This document shows, piece after piece, positions 10,905 to 21,509 of a stretch of 60,000 nt of DNA. The stretch lies in NCBI GenBank assembly GCA_014529385.2, contig CM043963.1:107266412-107326411 (forward strand), read 5' to 3'. Position numbers and translations under genes: made by a program. Each line of letters starts with the position of its first letter. Position 1 is the first letter of the stretch. A model generated the notes under the pieces. The model saw only the letters and a program-made list of their open reading frames with translations, made no database searches and was not told the DNA's origin. The stretch is from Adiantum capillus-veneris. Its lineage: Eukaryota; Streptophyta; Polypodiopsida; Polypodiales; Pteridaceae.

Positions 10905-13900
10905 CTACCCTACACCTAACTGCTTGTGCAAATGCGCAAAGCTCTCTGAGGGAAGTCCTTTTGTAAGTAGATCAGCAGGATTTTCTGTGGTGTGAACTTT
11001 GACAAGCTGAAGTTGCTTATCCTCGAGCATTTCCCTGATGAAATGATACTTCACATCCACATGCTTTGTCTTTGAGTGATAAACTGGATTGCGAGCCAAT
11101 TGTATAGCACTTTGACTATCACAATATAACACAGGCATCTCTTCTTTGATTCCCAAATCTGTTACTAGTCGATTAAGCCAAATTGATTCTTTGCATGCCT
11201 CTGATGCTGCAACATATTCAGCCTCTGTAGTAGACTGAGTAACACAATCTTGTAATCTAGAACGCCATGATACTGCTCCACCAGCCAATGTAAAGACATA
11301 CCCTGACGTAGACCTTCGGTTGTCTAAGTCACCTGCATAATCTGAGTCTGTAAAACCCTTTACACTTAGCTCCTAACTCCCATAGCATATACGCATACTC
11401 TTTGATCTGTCTCTCTCAATGCGCATACCAAGTATATGACTTGCCTCACCCATGTCTTTCGTGTCAAACGATTTTGTCATCTTTGACTTCAAAGCTGAAA
11501 TTTCTTCCAAGTGCTTGCCAGCAATCAACATGTCATCCACATACAAAATAAGGATCAGCCAACTACCATCCTTAGCCTTCTTTGTATATAGACAGTGATC
11601 GAACTCACTACGTTTGTAGCCTTGAGAAAGCATAAACTTGTGGAATTTATGCTACCATGCCCTCGGTGATTGTTTTAAGCCATAAAGACTCTTTAACAAC
11701 TGGCATACCCAATCTTCCTTGTCTTTCTCAACAAACCCTTCTGGCTGCTGCATGTAAATTTCCACTTCTAAATCACCATGCAAGAACGCTCTCTTGACAT
11801 CCATTTGGTGCAGCACCAAATCTAATATGGCAACCAATGCAAGAAAGCATCTCAATGTAGTCATCTTGACCACCGGAGAGAAGACTTCCTCAAAGTCAAT
11901 GCCTTGTTCTTGCTTAAAGCCCTTGGCAACAAGCCTTGCTTTGTACTTTGGCTGACTATCATGAGCGGTGATCTTATACCTGTAAACCCATTTACAGCGT
12001 AGAGCCTTTTTGCCCCGTGGTAATTTAACTAGCTTCCATGTCTGGTTTTTATGTAGAGCTGTCATCTCTGACTGCATGGCCAATTGCCAATTCCCGAAGT
12101 CCTTCATTTGCACTGCTTCCTTGTAACATGAAGGCTCATTGCAATCAGTCAACATGACATAGTTCATAGATGGAACAAACCTATCAGGAGGTCGCGTGAC
12201 ACGTCCAGATCTACGCACAATAGGTGGCTCAGGCTCAACCACAACCTGTGGTTCCACTCTATTTTGTCCTTGCTCCTCTTGAGCCCTGACATTTTGTCTT
12301 GCACGTGCAGGTCCATCTTCTTGGAAGACAACTCTTCTAATCTCCTCAACCCTTTCTGGTTTAGAATGATATTTGGATTCATTAAAGTGAACATCATTGC
12401 TGCGGACAACCTTTCTGGATTCGGGATCCCAAAGTCTGTACCCCATCTCACCAGAATTACCATAGCCTAGAAAGATGCACTTTCTACTCTTTAGCTCAAG
12501 TTTGTTCCTAAATTCCTTTGGAACGTGAGTATATGCCTCACAGCCAAAGACTCTGAGATGCTTGTATGAAGGCATTTTGCCTGACCATACCATCTCTGGC
12601 ACTGAATCCTTCTGCAAAACCTTGCTAGGAGATCTATTTACAAGATGAATAGCTGTTGATACAGCTTCAGCCCAAAACCCATTTGGCAGCTGTGCATTAG
12701 ACAACATACTTCTGACCTTCTCTTGTATGGTCCTATTCATCCTCTCAGCAACACCATTTTGAGGAGGATTGTAAGGAGCAGTAAGTTCACATTTTATACC
12801 TTTTGACTCACAAAAGTCCTGAAAGGCCTTTGAAACATACTCTCCGCCATTGTCAGTGCGTAAGCATTTAAGATTCTTGCCACTCTGATTCTCCACAAGT
12901 GTCACAAACGTTTTGAAAACACGAAACGCTTCATCCTTGTGCTTGAGAAAGTAAACCCATACTTTCCTCGAGTAATCATCTATAAATGTCATAAAGTAAG
13001 AAGCTCCCCCTAGAGATAGGTTAGGCATAGGTCCACACAAATCACTATGAACAAGTGCCAACTGTGTATCTCTTCTACTGCTTCTATGCTTATGTGGCTG
13101 CTGTGTTTGCTTACCATACAGAAAATGTTCATAGAATTCAAAATCATTAAATGAAAAACCAGGCAAATAACCAGAACGAGACAGGATTTCCATTCCCTTC
13201 TTGGACATATGTCCTAACCGGCTATGCCACAAAGAAACGTTCGGCTGCTCGGTTACATTGATTACATTTTTAGAGACATTTGATACATACATCATGTAAA
13301 GTCCTCCAGACTTTACTCCATGTGCTACTGTCATAGAACCCTTGGATATCTTCCACATGTTCTGTCCAAAAGTGGTGACGTAGCCAGCATCATCAAGTAA
13401 ACCTGTGTTGATCAAGCTCTTTGTAATTGCGGGAACATGTCTCACATTCTTCAGCGTGAAAGAAGAGCCATTCTGAAACTTTAATTGAACATCTCCAACA
13501 CCTAAGATCTCACATGTCTGCCCATTGCCTAGCCGAACATGATCTTTAGTGGTCACATAAGAAGTAAACCACTCCTTGTTTGGAGACACATGAAGTGATG
13601 CCCCTGTGTCTATAATCCAGTCACTCAGTGCATTTCCATCAGATGCTGTAAGAAGAGCTGAGTCCATTGTATTCTTCAAGAAGTAGATGTGTCCTGACAC
13701 TAGACTGTCATCCTCTGCAACAGTGTTTGTCACATTTATTTCTTGAATCTTCACTGAGGACTTGTTCTTCTCACCATGGTCTTCAGCTTTCTCTTTGCCT
13801 TTTTCTGCTTTCCATTCTCTGCAGTCTCTTTTCATGTGACCCTTCTTGCCACAATGGTAGCTTTCTATGTCACTCTTGCCTTTAGCACTGCGGGACTTGC

Positions 13901-14564
13901 TACGAGACTGATTCCTCTTTCCACCTTTGTACTTTTCTTTGGTCCTTCCCCTGACAACTAAGGCTGTTCCTTTGCCTTTGTCCATTGTCTTTCTATTGGT
14001 TTCTTCAGTAAGCAGACTTCCTTCTACACCTGCTATGTTCAAACCATCTGGAGGTGCAGAATTACTCAAAGCTGTGCGAAAAGTGTCCCAACTTTCCGTC
14101 AATGTGATCAACAGGCACATAGCTCTAACAGGTTCATCAAACTTGACACCTTGAGCTGACAACTGACTATAGATTGTGTTGAATTCATTCAGATGATTGG
14201 ACATAGGTGTCCCTTCTTTCATCTTCAAGTCAACAAGCTTCTTAAGCCAGTATACTTGTGAAGCTACACTCTGCTTCTCATAAAGATCACTCAGCTTTAA
14301 CCATGCTTGATAAGCCGACATCTCGTCTGCTACATTGAAGTAAACGCTTTCTGCCAAAGTCAGCATAATGGTAGAAAGTGCCAATTCATCCATTTCGCTC
14401 CATTCATCTTCGTCCATATCTTTTGGTTTTATCCCCTTGACCTTTATAGGTTTTATCTGCTTCTTTTGTACCAACACGTGCCAAATTTGCTGCTTCCACA
14501 ATGGGAAATTGGTTCCATCCAGCTTCTTGATATTGTAAAGAGCAGTGTCCTGTGATCCAGCCAT
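10905..14564 (-). pseudogene. Copia-2 Gag-Pol polyprotein
   Basis: The ATG at 14564 (MAGSQDTALYNIKKLDG) opens 970 codons. Domains in order: UBN2-type gag (about 1-190); a zinc knuckle (about 237-249) with Ser in place of the first Cys; retropepsin DTGAS at 13596-13610 (Asp about residue 319); integrase with His pair and DDE motifs (LVHSDLCGPM, RTDNGGEY, NGVAERMN); RT with MDVKRAFLHGD. In integrase both zinc-finger Cys are lost (YEHF, where Copia-3 has CEHC). A stop at 11652-11654 (TAG where Copia-3 has TAC) ends the frame in RT. The same frame continues through an intact YVDD (11532-11543) to a deletion junction near 11400 that removes the RT-RNase H connection. RNase H follows a further TAG at 11373-11375 and ends at 10905. 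Not functional, but only lightly damaged. Confidence 0.93.
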
Positions 14565-15646
14565 AGCTACGCTTCACAGTAGTTTACTTTCCTGGGAAAA
14601 ATTCGGCAGAGTTTCCCTTGTAAACTGACCTCTTAACCAATATCAACCTGTCAAATGAACCAAGAAAGCTTCATATTCTGCATAAATTTCGGCAGAGTCT
14701 CCCTTGTAAAATGGCTCTGGTGTACTCAAAAAAACAGACCAAAAAACAGCTCAAAACACTGTCTCTCTGACACTGTAAGCTGTGGCTAGACCTGTCCTGC
14801 ACCTGTACTGTCTCTGAGTGTCCTGTCAATGTCCTGTAAGCATAGACTGTGACAATGCCTCAACGGTAGTAAAGCAAATATGCAATCCCAACTGTCTAAC
14901 TCACAGTCAAGACATCCTAGTTGCCTATCTCAGGGTGCTCGAGGGATCGCTCCAAGACCTGTATCACCGAAAGGATCTCAACATTCGAGAATCCCCCAGC
15001 TCAATAAAACCTCACTTGACCCTCAACAAAGGTTGCAGTAAATCTGATAGTACATAGAGTTCCCACAAAGTCATACATCCACAAATTTCCCACTGTATGC
15101 AGTAACCGCTGCGGCGGTTGTTTGCTGCGTGACTCACAGCCAGCAAACCCTCAACAGACATACATCATCTCTGACAATACATCCCATGTGGAAGTACCTG
15201 CAATGTCAGGATGAAATCTGGAATATCAAGCAGCAAACACAAGCTACCTGATGAACTAGTGGATGTCGCCTACAGTCTGTGTGTAGATGCACCCGTGTTG
15301 TATGTGATACGCCTCCAAGAACTGTGAGCCGTCCTTCGATGTGTAGACAGCCACAAATCAACACTCTGGGAGTGTCGATATCCTCAGCACCTGCAGTCGT
15401 AGGCCCAAAACCCCAAATTTGCAGAGTCAGATCTGCACTCGCTGACCACGTAGTTGAAAATGGCCTGCGCAGAACTTTGTCGAAGCCGAACGGTGACCGA
15501 GATGACCTCAGAATGAAATTCTGACAACACCGAGCCCTTTGGGCCCACCCACAAGATTTGGGGCCGTGTCTTCGCCTGTCGAATTTCACTCCAATTTGAG
15601 TTGGTGACTCTAGCCTCCTGCAGTGCTGCCCCGAGCCTCGATCTGA
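14565..15646 (-). other. Copia-2 long untranslated leader
   Basis: About 1.1 kb between primer-binding site and gag ATG, without a long ORF on the element strand. A block centred on GGCAGAGTYTCCCTTGTAAA occurs twice (14604-14623 and 14691-14710). Confidence 0.75.
14952..15032 (-). promoter_or_regulatory. Conserved leader block of Copia-2 (also in Copia-3 and Copia-4)
   Basis: About 80 bp that stays recognisable in the otherwise diverged Copia-4 leader (38311-38397, opposite strand) and in Copia-3 (35574-35654). Its core on the element strand is GAGATCCTTTCGGTGATACA preceded by GAGCTGGGGGATTCTC. Conservation in a non-coding leader suggests an RNA function such as packaging or translation. That role is inference. 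Confidence 0.6.
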
Positions 15647-15658
15647 GCTCTGATACAA
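15647..15658 (-). promoter_or_regulatory. Copia-2 primer-binding site
   Basis: Element strand reads TTGTATCAGAGC, one mismatch from the standard TGGTATCAGAGC kept in Copia-3. Confidence 0.9.
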
Positions 15659-15660
15659 GT

Positions 15661-15852
15661 TGAAGGAGTACGAGTGGAAGTGCGACGCGAGAGAGAGTGC
15701 GAGAAGAAGAGCACGACGACATGGTGAACTCGCTCTACTGTAATGTGTAGAGCATAGTGAGTTCTTATTAGGTTTTTACAAAAGAATATGTGTACATACC
15801 TGGCGGCCCGCCCACTTACCTGGGCGACCACATTGGGCTTTATACCCCAACA
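15661..15852 (-). repeat. Copia-2 5' LTR
   Basis: 192 bp, four substitutions from the 3' LTR. On the element strand it begins TGTTGGGGTATAAAG; the TATAAA there is a possible core promoter element. Confidence 0.95.
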
Positions 15853-15853
15853 C

Positions 15854-16493
15854 TGTAACATTTAATGCACTAGTAACTTGTGTGTAGCGGAAATTGATAA
15901 CATAGTGAGCATTTCATTTAGAACAAATTCCTAATGAGCATAGATAGAGTACTTAATTTGAGAAAGCAATATAGCAATTTACACCTATACTGGAAAAGAG
16001 AGAGAAATAGAACAATTGACAACAGTTGAGGACCTAATTTACATGGAGCCGGTCCCCCCTCCATAAAGGCTTTGTATTATAGCTTCTCCCACCAAAGGAG
16101 ACTTTTGTACAATACACTTCTTGTGTTCCTTGATAAAACTCGTTGGTGCAATGAAGATGGAAGCTTCATGCACCAAATTGTGCTTGAAAAACAAACCTAG
16201 TGTCCCTAGCCGCAGTCCCAAGACCTCACACACCTTCAAAAATGGTGAGAGCTAGCAGGGAATGAGGATAGATTGAGAGGAAGAAGTTGTATCTTACGAG
16301 AAAGAAGTATTCTCCTCACACAATCACTCTAATACCATAGCTTAGCTTAGTAATTAGCATGGTAGAGGAGATGAGCATGCCATTGAAGCTTGGCTCTTGG
16401 TTGGGTTTGCATTCCACAGCCAAGAGTTGTTGGTGTATGCCTCTACTTCTCAATGCTTGGAGAAGGAGATAGAGTTCTTCTTACACACATCAG

Positions 16494-16547
<54 letters not shown>

Positions 16548-17467
16548 CATTGTTAGACTTAAATGCAATCCTCTCTCTCATCTTGGTCAACCCCTCTTGC
16601 TAAATGCTCATGCTAGCCTCCCATTGGCTCCTATAAAGCTTAGCCAATCACAAATTAGAAGCATAGTTTATAGCCTTTTGACAAGTGTTCCCCTTTCCCC
16701 TTTTGTGAGAGCTCTAGGTAATTAAATAATTCAACTAACCTCTCATTGGACCTCTTAGTCTTATGGCAAATAGGAATCAGGCAATCCATTGGGCTGCTGA
16801 ATGCTCATTGGATTCCTTGGTTGTCCAATAGTCTTCTAGGGACCTTAAATTCTATTGGTTCTTTTATCAAGAATTTTTAAATTGATTAGGCTAAATTTAC
16901 TCTAGCCTAATTCTCATTGGCCCACCTCTATGGCCATCAGGATTTGAGGGGAGATTGGGAGCAACTAGCCTAGGAGCCTGGCATGTGTCCAGTATTCCCT
17001 CTGTGTAAAGGGGGAGCCTTGGAGTGCGTGTGTGTGTGTGTGTGTTTCTCTCTCATCCCCTACAATAAGGGCTCGCCCCCTCCTTCCTAGGGATGTGGGA
17101 AGACTTTTGAGTCTTCCCATGACCATCCAATATTTCCCCTACTTTGGCCTTGGGACAATACAATTAAATTTAGGAATTTTAGCCTATGGAAGTCTCAATG
17201 GGGTTGAACCTTAGGTCTTTTAAGCCCCATTGAAGCACATTGCTCTTTTGCAGACTGTCCCCCTTTGGATCCCTGATAGAGACCGGTCTGGCAGCCTTAC
17301 CATATTCTAGCTTTTCCCTATTTTCCCTCCTTTGGATCCCTTACAGAGACCGATCTGGCAGCCTTACCAATATTCTAGCTTTTACTCCCCTGGTACTTCC
17401 CCATATTAAATGATCAGTTTAACATAAGAAAATCATTTGGGAGTATTAAATATTAGTTTTTATGGCA
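15854..17467 (-). repeat. Gypsy-2 3' LTR
   Basis: About 1.6 kb, TGTAACATTT...TTTTATGGCA on the plus strand. Its first bases were duplicated when Copia-2 inserted. It aligns along its length with 21510-23050 and, less well, with 24164-25705. It contains two TG microsatellites (16495-16545 and 17027-17045) at sites that are also repetitive in the other copies. Confidence 0.9.
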
Positions 17468-17482
17468 TTAACTCTCTCTTGA
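17468..17482 (-). promoter_or_regulatory. Gypsy-2 candidate polypurine tract
   Basis: Element strand AAGAGAGAGTTAA directly before the LTR, in the right place but not very long. Confidence 0.55.
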
Positions 17483-17819
17483 AATCATAGTCGTCCTCAA
17501 CTATGAGGTAAAGAAGATAAAGCCTAGTCATTAGTCCGTTTGCTAGCGGGAAGAGGATCCCTATTTTTACCCTACGACACCGTTCCAGAATGATGACTAG
17601 TCCATTTGGTGCCACAAGCATGTCCGCACATTAGTCCATATCAATCTTCCATAGTAGAGTGACAAGCTCTACTTGGTGTTCGGGAGACGTCGTCTCCACA
17701 AACATGATCCTAAGAATACATACTTATTAAAATTTGTGCACAATAAAGAAAAAGAGAGTCTTATAAGACAAAAACTTTGTTCATTTATACATTTGTATAT
17801 TTGCTTACTTTAGGGAATC
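17483..17819. other. Gypsy-2 3' untranslated region
   Basis: No coding pattern between the chromodomain relic and the LTR. Confidence 0.5.
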
Positions 17820-18189
17820 ATTGTAAGCATTGACAAGGTTTAGGTTATCCTTTAATTGTATGCCTTGCATCCATCTAGCATCTTCAAAAGGATAATTTTA
17901 AAACTTGATAAGATATCGTCGGATATTCTTACCGCCTCATAATAACTTGTCTTCGTGTCGGAGAATGGACTCGGGGCTGCACCACCTCTTCTTGGTCCTC
18001 AATCTCCGGTGTATCTTCAATAATTGCTTCTTGAGGTGGCTCTCCTTTGTAAGGCTTTAGTAGGCTCACGTGGAAAGCATTGTGTATGAGCCAATGCCCT
18101 AGGAAACTTGAGTTGATAGGCCATCTCATTGATTGGCCTAAGAATCTGGAAGGGACCATAGTACCTTTTTGCTAACTTAGCATAGGCTG
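17820..18189 (-). pseudogene. Gypsy-2 integrase C-terminus and chromodomain
   Basis: On the minus strand: AKLAKRYYGPFQILRPINEM, a frameshift, HNAFHVSLLKPYKGEPPQ, an acidic linker, another frame break, then RRYLIKF and NYPFEDARWM, a chromodomain pattern. This is the end of a chromovirus integrase; the catalytic core is missing. The reading stops abruptly at 18189, where an inverted repeat and Copia-derived sequence begin. Confidence 0.82.
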
Positions 18190-18218
18190 TCCCAACTATC
18201 TGGTAGAGATAGTTGGGA
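18190..18218. repeat. 12-bp perfect inverted repeat at a rearrangement junction
   Basis: TCCCAACTATCT, loop GGTAG, AGATAGTTGGGA. It lies exactly where Gypsy-2 integrase sequence ends and Copia-5 gag sequence starts. Confidence 0.95.
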
Positions 18219-18375
18219 CTTCGTCATTGAAATTGATTTTCACTAATTGAAGTTGACTTATGTTTGTGTTAAAGTCATTTAGGTGATCTAGTATAAGGAG
18301 AGCTCGCACTTCGTCATTGAAATTGATTTTCACTAATTGAAGTTGACTTATGTTTGTGTTAAAGTCATTTAGGTG
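18218..18375. repeat. Tandem duplication, 90-bp period
   Basis: About 68 bp are identical at 18218-18285 and 18308-18375, with 22 bp between. In the Copia-5 gag this repeats LNDFNTNISQLQLVKINFND. Confidence 0.95.
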
Positions 18376-18760
18376 TTCTGCAACTGAACCATTCTCTGCC
18401 ATCTTTAGATTGAACAAGCACTTCATGAGAAATACCTTATTGGATGTCGATGGTTTCTCATAGAAGTCGTCACTGACTTCATCAAGTCCTCCGTGGTCTT
18501 CGTCTCCGAGACATTGAAGGCCACTGTTGACGCCAAGCTTAACCAGATTGTTCCCAGTGCCTTTTGATGAAGGACAATCCATGCTTCATCTGCCATCGTT
18601 GCGGGCTTCTTTGCAAGACCGCCTAGTGGAAAATAGAGGTCCTTCTGATAGAGATAATCTTCAATATGCATCTTCAATGTTGGTAGGTTTTGCCGTTGAA
18701 CTTCTCAATCTTGAGCTTCCCTTCCTCCGCCATAACTCCCACTCAATTCAAGGAATCGTT
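18219..18760 (-). pseudogene. Copia-5 gag fragment
   Basis: Minus-strand UBN2-type gag: the N-terminal part (18677-18423) and the KVFLMKCLFNLKM, EHLNDFNTNISQL part (18480-18220) in different frames. It starts beyond a primer-binding site and LTR, so it is the 5' end of a Copia element whose remainder is missing. Confidence 0.8.
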
Positions 18761-18792
18761 TCCTTGAAATAATTTAGCTACGAGCAAACCTT

Positions 18793-18804
18793 GCTCTGAT
18801 ACCA
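18793..18804 (-). promoter_or_regulatory. Copia-5 primer-binding site
   Basis: Perfect TGGTATCAGAGC on the minus strand, two bases from the LTR edge. Confidence 0.9.
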
Positions 18805-18806
18805 GT

Positions 18807-18869
18807 TGTTAGGAAATATGACGTAGCTAAATAGATATTTGAGTAGATTACGTGATGGAGAGAGATAGA

Positions 18870-18907
<38 letters not shown>

Positions 18908-19472
18908 GAGATTATAGAGTAGAGAGAGAGTACACATGATATATGTGGTTACCCCAATGTGGGCTACATCCACGGGAAAGCATCCACTCAATGGCTTTAA
19001 TACTTCAAAACAAGAAGTAGGTTACAAATGAATTATACACTTTTGGAGCTCCCGCCTTGCTTCACTCTCACCACCTCACATCCACCTTGTTGCATCAACT
19101 TCACACTCTGAAATGTGTGTAGAAATGGCCTCCGTTTATAGGCCAAAAGGGCTGCCCTCTCTCATGAGAGGTAGCCATGTGTAGACGCCCTTGTGTAGAT
19201 AAGTCCAAATCAGACCCTCCAATCCGCCCATGTGTGGCCGCCCTTGAGAAGACAAGTCCGCTTTTGAATTCAGCCACCAGCCACGGCCATTGACTTTTGA
19301 CCACCTGCCACCACCGGCCAACCAACCAACTGACCGGTCGTTTTTCGACCACTTTTCGGCGCCGGCCGGTCATAATATTCCGTCAAAAAATTTATTTTCC
19401 AGTGAGTGATTTTATTTTTCAACGAGTTATTTTTCTTCACACACGTTGGCTTCTCCTCGTAATGGGGGCCTT
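18807..19472 (-). repeat. Copia-5 5' LTR (right edge approximate)
   Basis: The left edge, TGTTAGG, is set by the primer-binding site. The right edge, CCTTACA, is a guess from its near-inverted match to the left end and from where Gypsy-2 sequence resumes. Contains a (CA)n tract at about 18872-18906. Confidence 0.55.
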
Positions 19473-19543
19473 ACAAATGTGTTTTTTTAACATAGAAATC
19501 TACAAGGGATAAATGAGGCTCCATACTTAACACATCTCTTATC

Positions 19544-21105
19544 TCATAGGCTTGGATGCCTAGTTTGGTGGCCAATAGGAGGCTCATTACGTGTATTCTT
19601 GTGGGGGCAAGCACGATAAGCATGCCCTTGCTCCCCACACTTGAAACAGGGGTTAGATTTCCGATAACGCTCTAGTTCTTCAAGAGAAAGTTTATTTTTG
19701 CCTTTATAAACTCCCTTCTCCTTAGCTTTGTTGTTGTTGGCATTGCCTTTGGGAGACTTTTGGATGTTGTCCTTCCCCTTAGGCTCGTTACGGTCCTTGT
19801 TTTCTATGGGCTTAGAATTTCTCTTAGCCCCTTGTTGGAAATTGATTCTTGAAGCCACCATGGTATGGTGTATGACCGCAGATAATGTGCGTGGCTTTTG
19901 GGAGTTAACATACTCCGCCATATCCTCAGTTAAACCCGCATAAAATTGTTGTTTTTGCTCTCCAAAATCCATCTTTTTGACGATAGTGGCTTTAAGATAT
20001 AAATCCCAAAACTTGTCTACATATTTGCGAATGGATTTGTGAGGAAAGATCTTCAAGCTTTGCCATGCGGTGAGTACTTTGTCAATGGCATCAATAGCCA
20101 AAAACTACTTCATGATGGAAGCTCTTAAAGCTTTCTATGTTCGTGGAGGTTCACCGTTTGCTCGTAGGCTAGACCACCATTGCCTGGCGGACTTTTTAAA
20201 ATGCATAGCTACATGATGTAGCTTAGAGGACTCCGTGAAGCCCTCATCTCTAAATGTCACCTTGAATTGCTGGATAAAGGCCAAGACTTTGTCCGTAGCA
20301 CCAAAGGTGCCATCGTAGGTAAGGAAAGAGATGTTCTTTCCTCCCTCTTTGAACTTTTTGAGCTTGGATGACCTCTTCCAGGCAGCATAGGATTTTCTAT
20401 GGCCTCTTCTTCTACGTTATTCAAGAGCTGCACCATCACTTTCTTCAGAAGAGGAAGAGTATGAGGAGGATGGAGAAGAGGTGACCTCTTTCTTGCCTTT
20501 TTCTTCCCTTGTTCCTCCTTGTTTGCACCATCACTTTCTTCAGAGGAAGAGGAATATGGAGTAGAGTGTGACCTCTTTCTCGTCTTTTTCTTCTCTGGTT
20601 TTCTCTCTTCCCTCTTTGAATTATGGTGTCGAGAAGTATGCGATGGTCTTCTTCATTAATGGGATGTTGGAGAGTGTTTTCCCCGCCGTCTTTGTGGAGC
20701 CATCTCCGTCGAGGTGGTAGGAGACTCACTTCTTTCTTGTTCTTTTGGTGGGGGCTCTACCATTGAAACTTGGGTTCTCCTTTGAGAGGGAGATGCATCA
20801 TCAAGTAGTACATTTTTGAGCCCTTCGTATGGATCCTCCTCTTCTTCCCTTATTGGAGAGAGTCATCTTTTGGAAGTCTCACCAGGAGCTTTCCTAGGTA
20901 CTCTCTCTTCTTGGTGGGGAGTTTGGTGAATACCATGGGTGCACAATTGCTGTAGCACTTCACCTTGGATGGATGGGTTGCCTAGGGCTTGTTGAAGCCT
21001 AGAAACAAGATATTTTACAAGCATAGGGGCATCATTAGTTGCTCTTTCATTAGCAAAATCAAAGCTATCAACATTCATTTCAATCTCTTTTCCATTGTCA
21101 ACCAT
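19544..21105 (-). pseudogene. Gypsy-2 gag
   Basis: The likely start is the ATG at 21105 (MVDNGKEIEMNV). A Lys/Arg/Glu-rich stretch is encoded around 20730-20440. The capsid region leads into 20101-19544 (LTAWQSLKIFPHKSIRKYVD, QQFYAGLTEDMAEYVNS) and ends with a canonical zinc knuckle, CFKCGEQGHAYRACP. A TAG near 20104 and at least two frame breaks interrupt it. It encodes a Retrotrans_gag-type protein of Ty3/Gypsy. Pol should follow but is deleted. Confidence 0.8.
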
Positions 21106-21496
21106 ACTAGCAAATTTTAGGTATAAATGTCTACTTGTACTTTGGCACTTCAAGCCCTAGGTGCTACTCCTCTTACCTTCAAAGATAAGCACTCAAAGCA
21201 TCTATACCCGTGGCTCAAATATTATTAATTGCAAGGAATAGAAGAGAGGGTTCAACATAGCCAATGGTTCCTGTCAAGCTTCTAATAGCTCAATAATGGT
21301 TAAGCCAAAGGCAAGCCCCGTAGGACTCCAATATTAAGACCATAGCTCTTGATGGTGTCCCCATTAACTGCATAAAGCGAGCGTGCTTCAAGGATGAAAA
21401 ATCCCTATTCTTCTTACTCTTTTACGATTCATAACACCAACCATTTGTAGCAAGCTTGAGGACCTCTCTTCTTGAGCAAGAAAAGAGAAACCAATA
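21106..21496 (-). other. Gypsy-2 leader
   Basis: Between gag start and primer-binding site; no coding pattern. Confidence 0.5.
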
Positions 21497-21508
21497 GCTC
21501 TGATACCA
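21497..21508 (-). promoter_or_regulatory. Gypsy-2 primer-binding site
   Basis: TGGTATCAGAGC on the minus strand, one base from the 5' LTR. Confidence 0.9.
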
Positions 21509-21509
21509 A

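Larger units (their letters stand above)
10624..15852 (-). mobile_element. Copia-2, nearly complete LTR retrotransposon
   Basis: Minus-strand Ty1/Copia element of 5229 bp with 192-bp LTRs and a perfect 5-bp TSD, CTGTA, at 10619-10623 and 15853-15857. The LTRs differ at four positions (about 2%). It has a long leader of about 1.1 kb, one 970-codon open reading through gag, protease, integrase and most of RT, then a stop and an internal deletion. Copia-3 at 31430-36476 is a close sibling. Confidence 0.96.
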
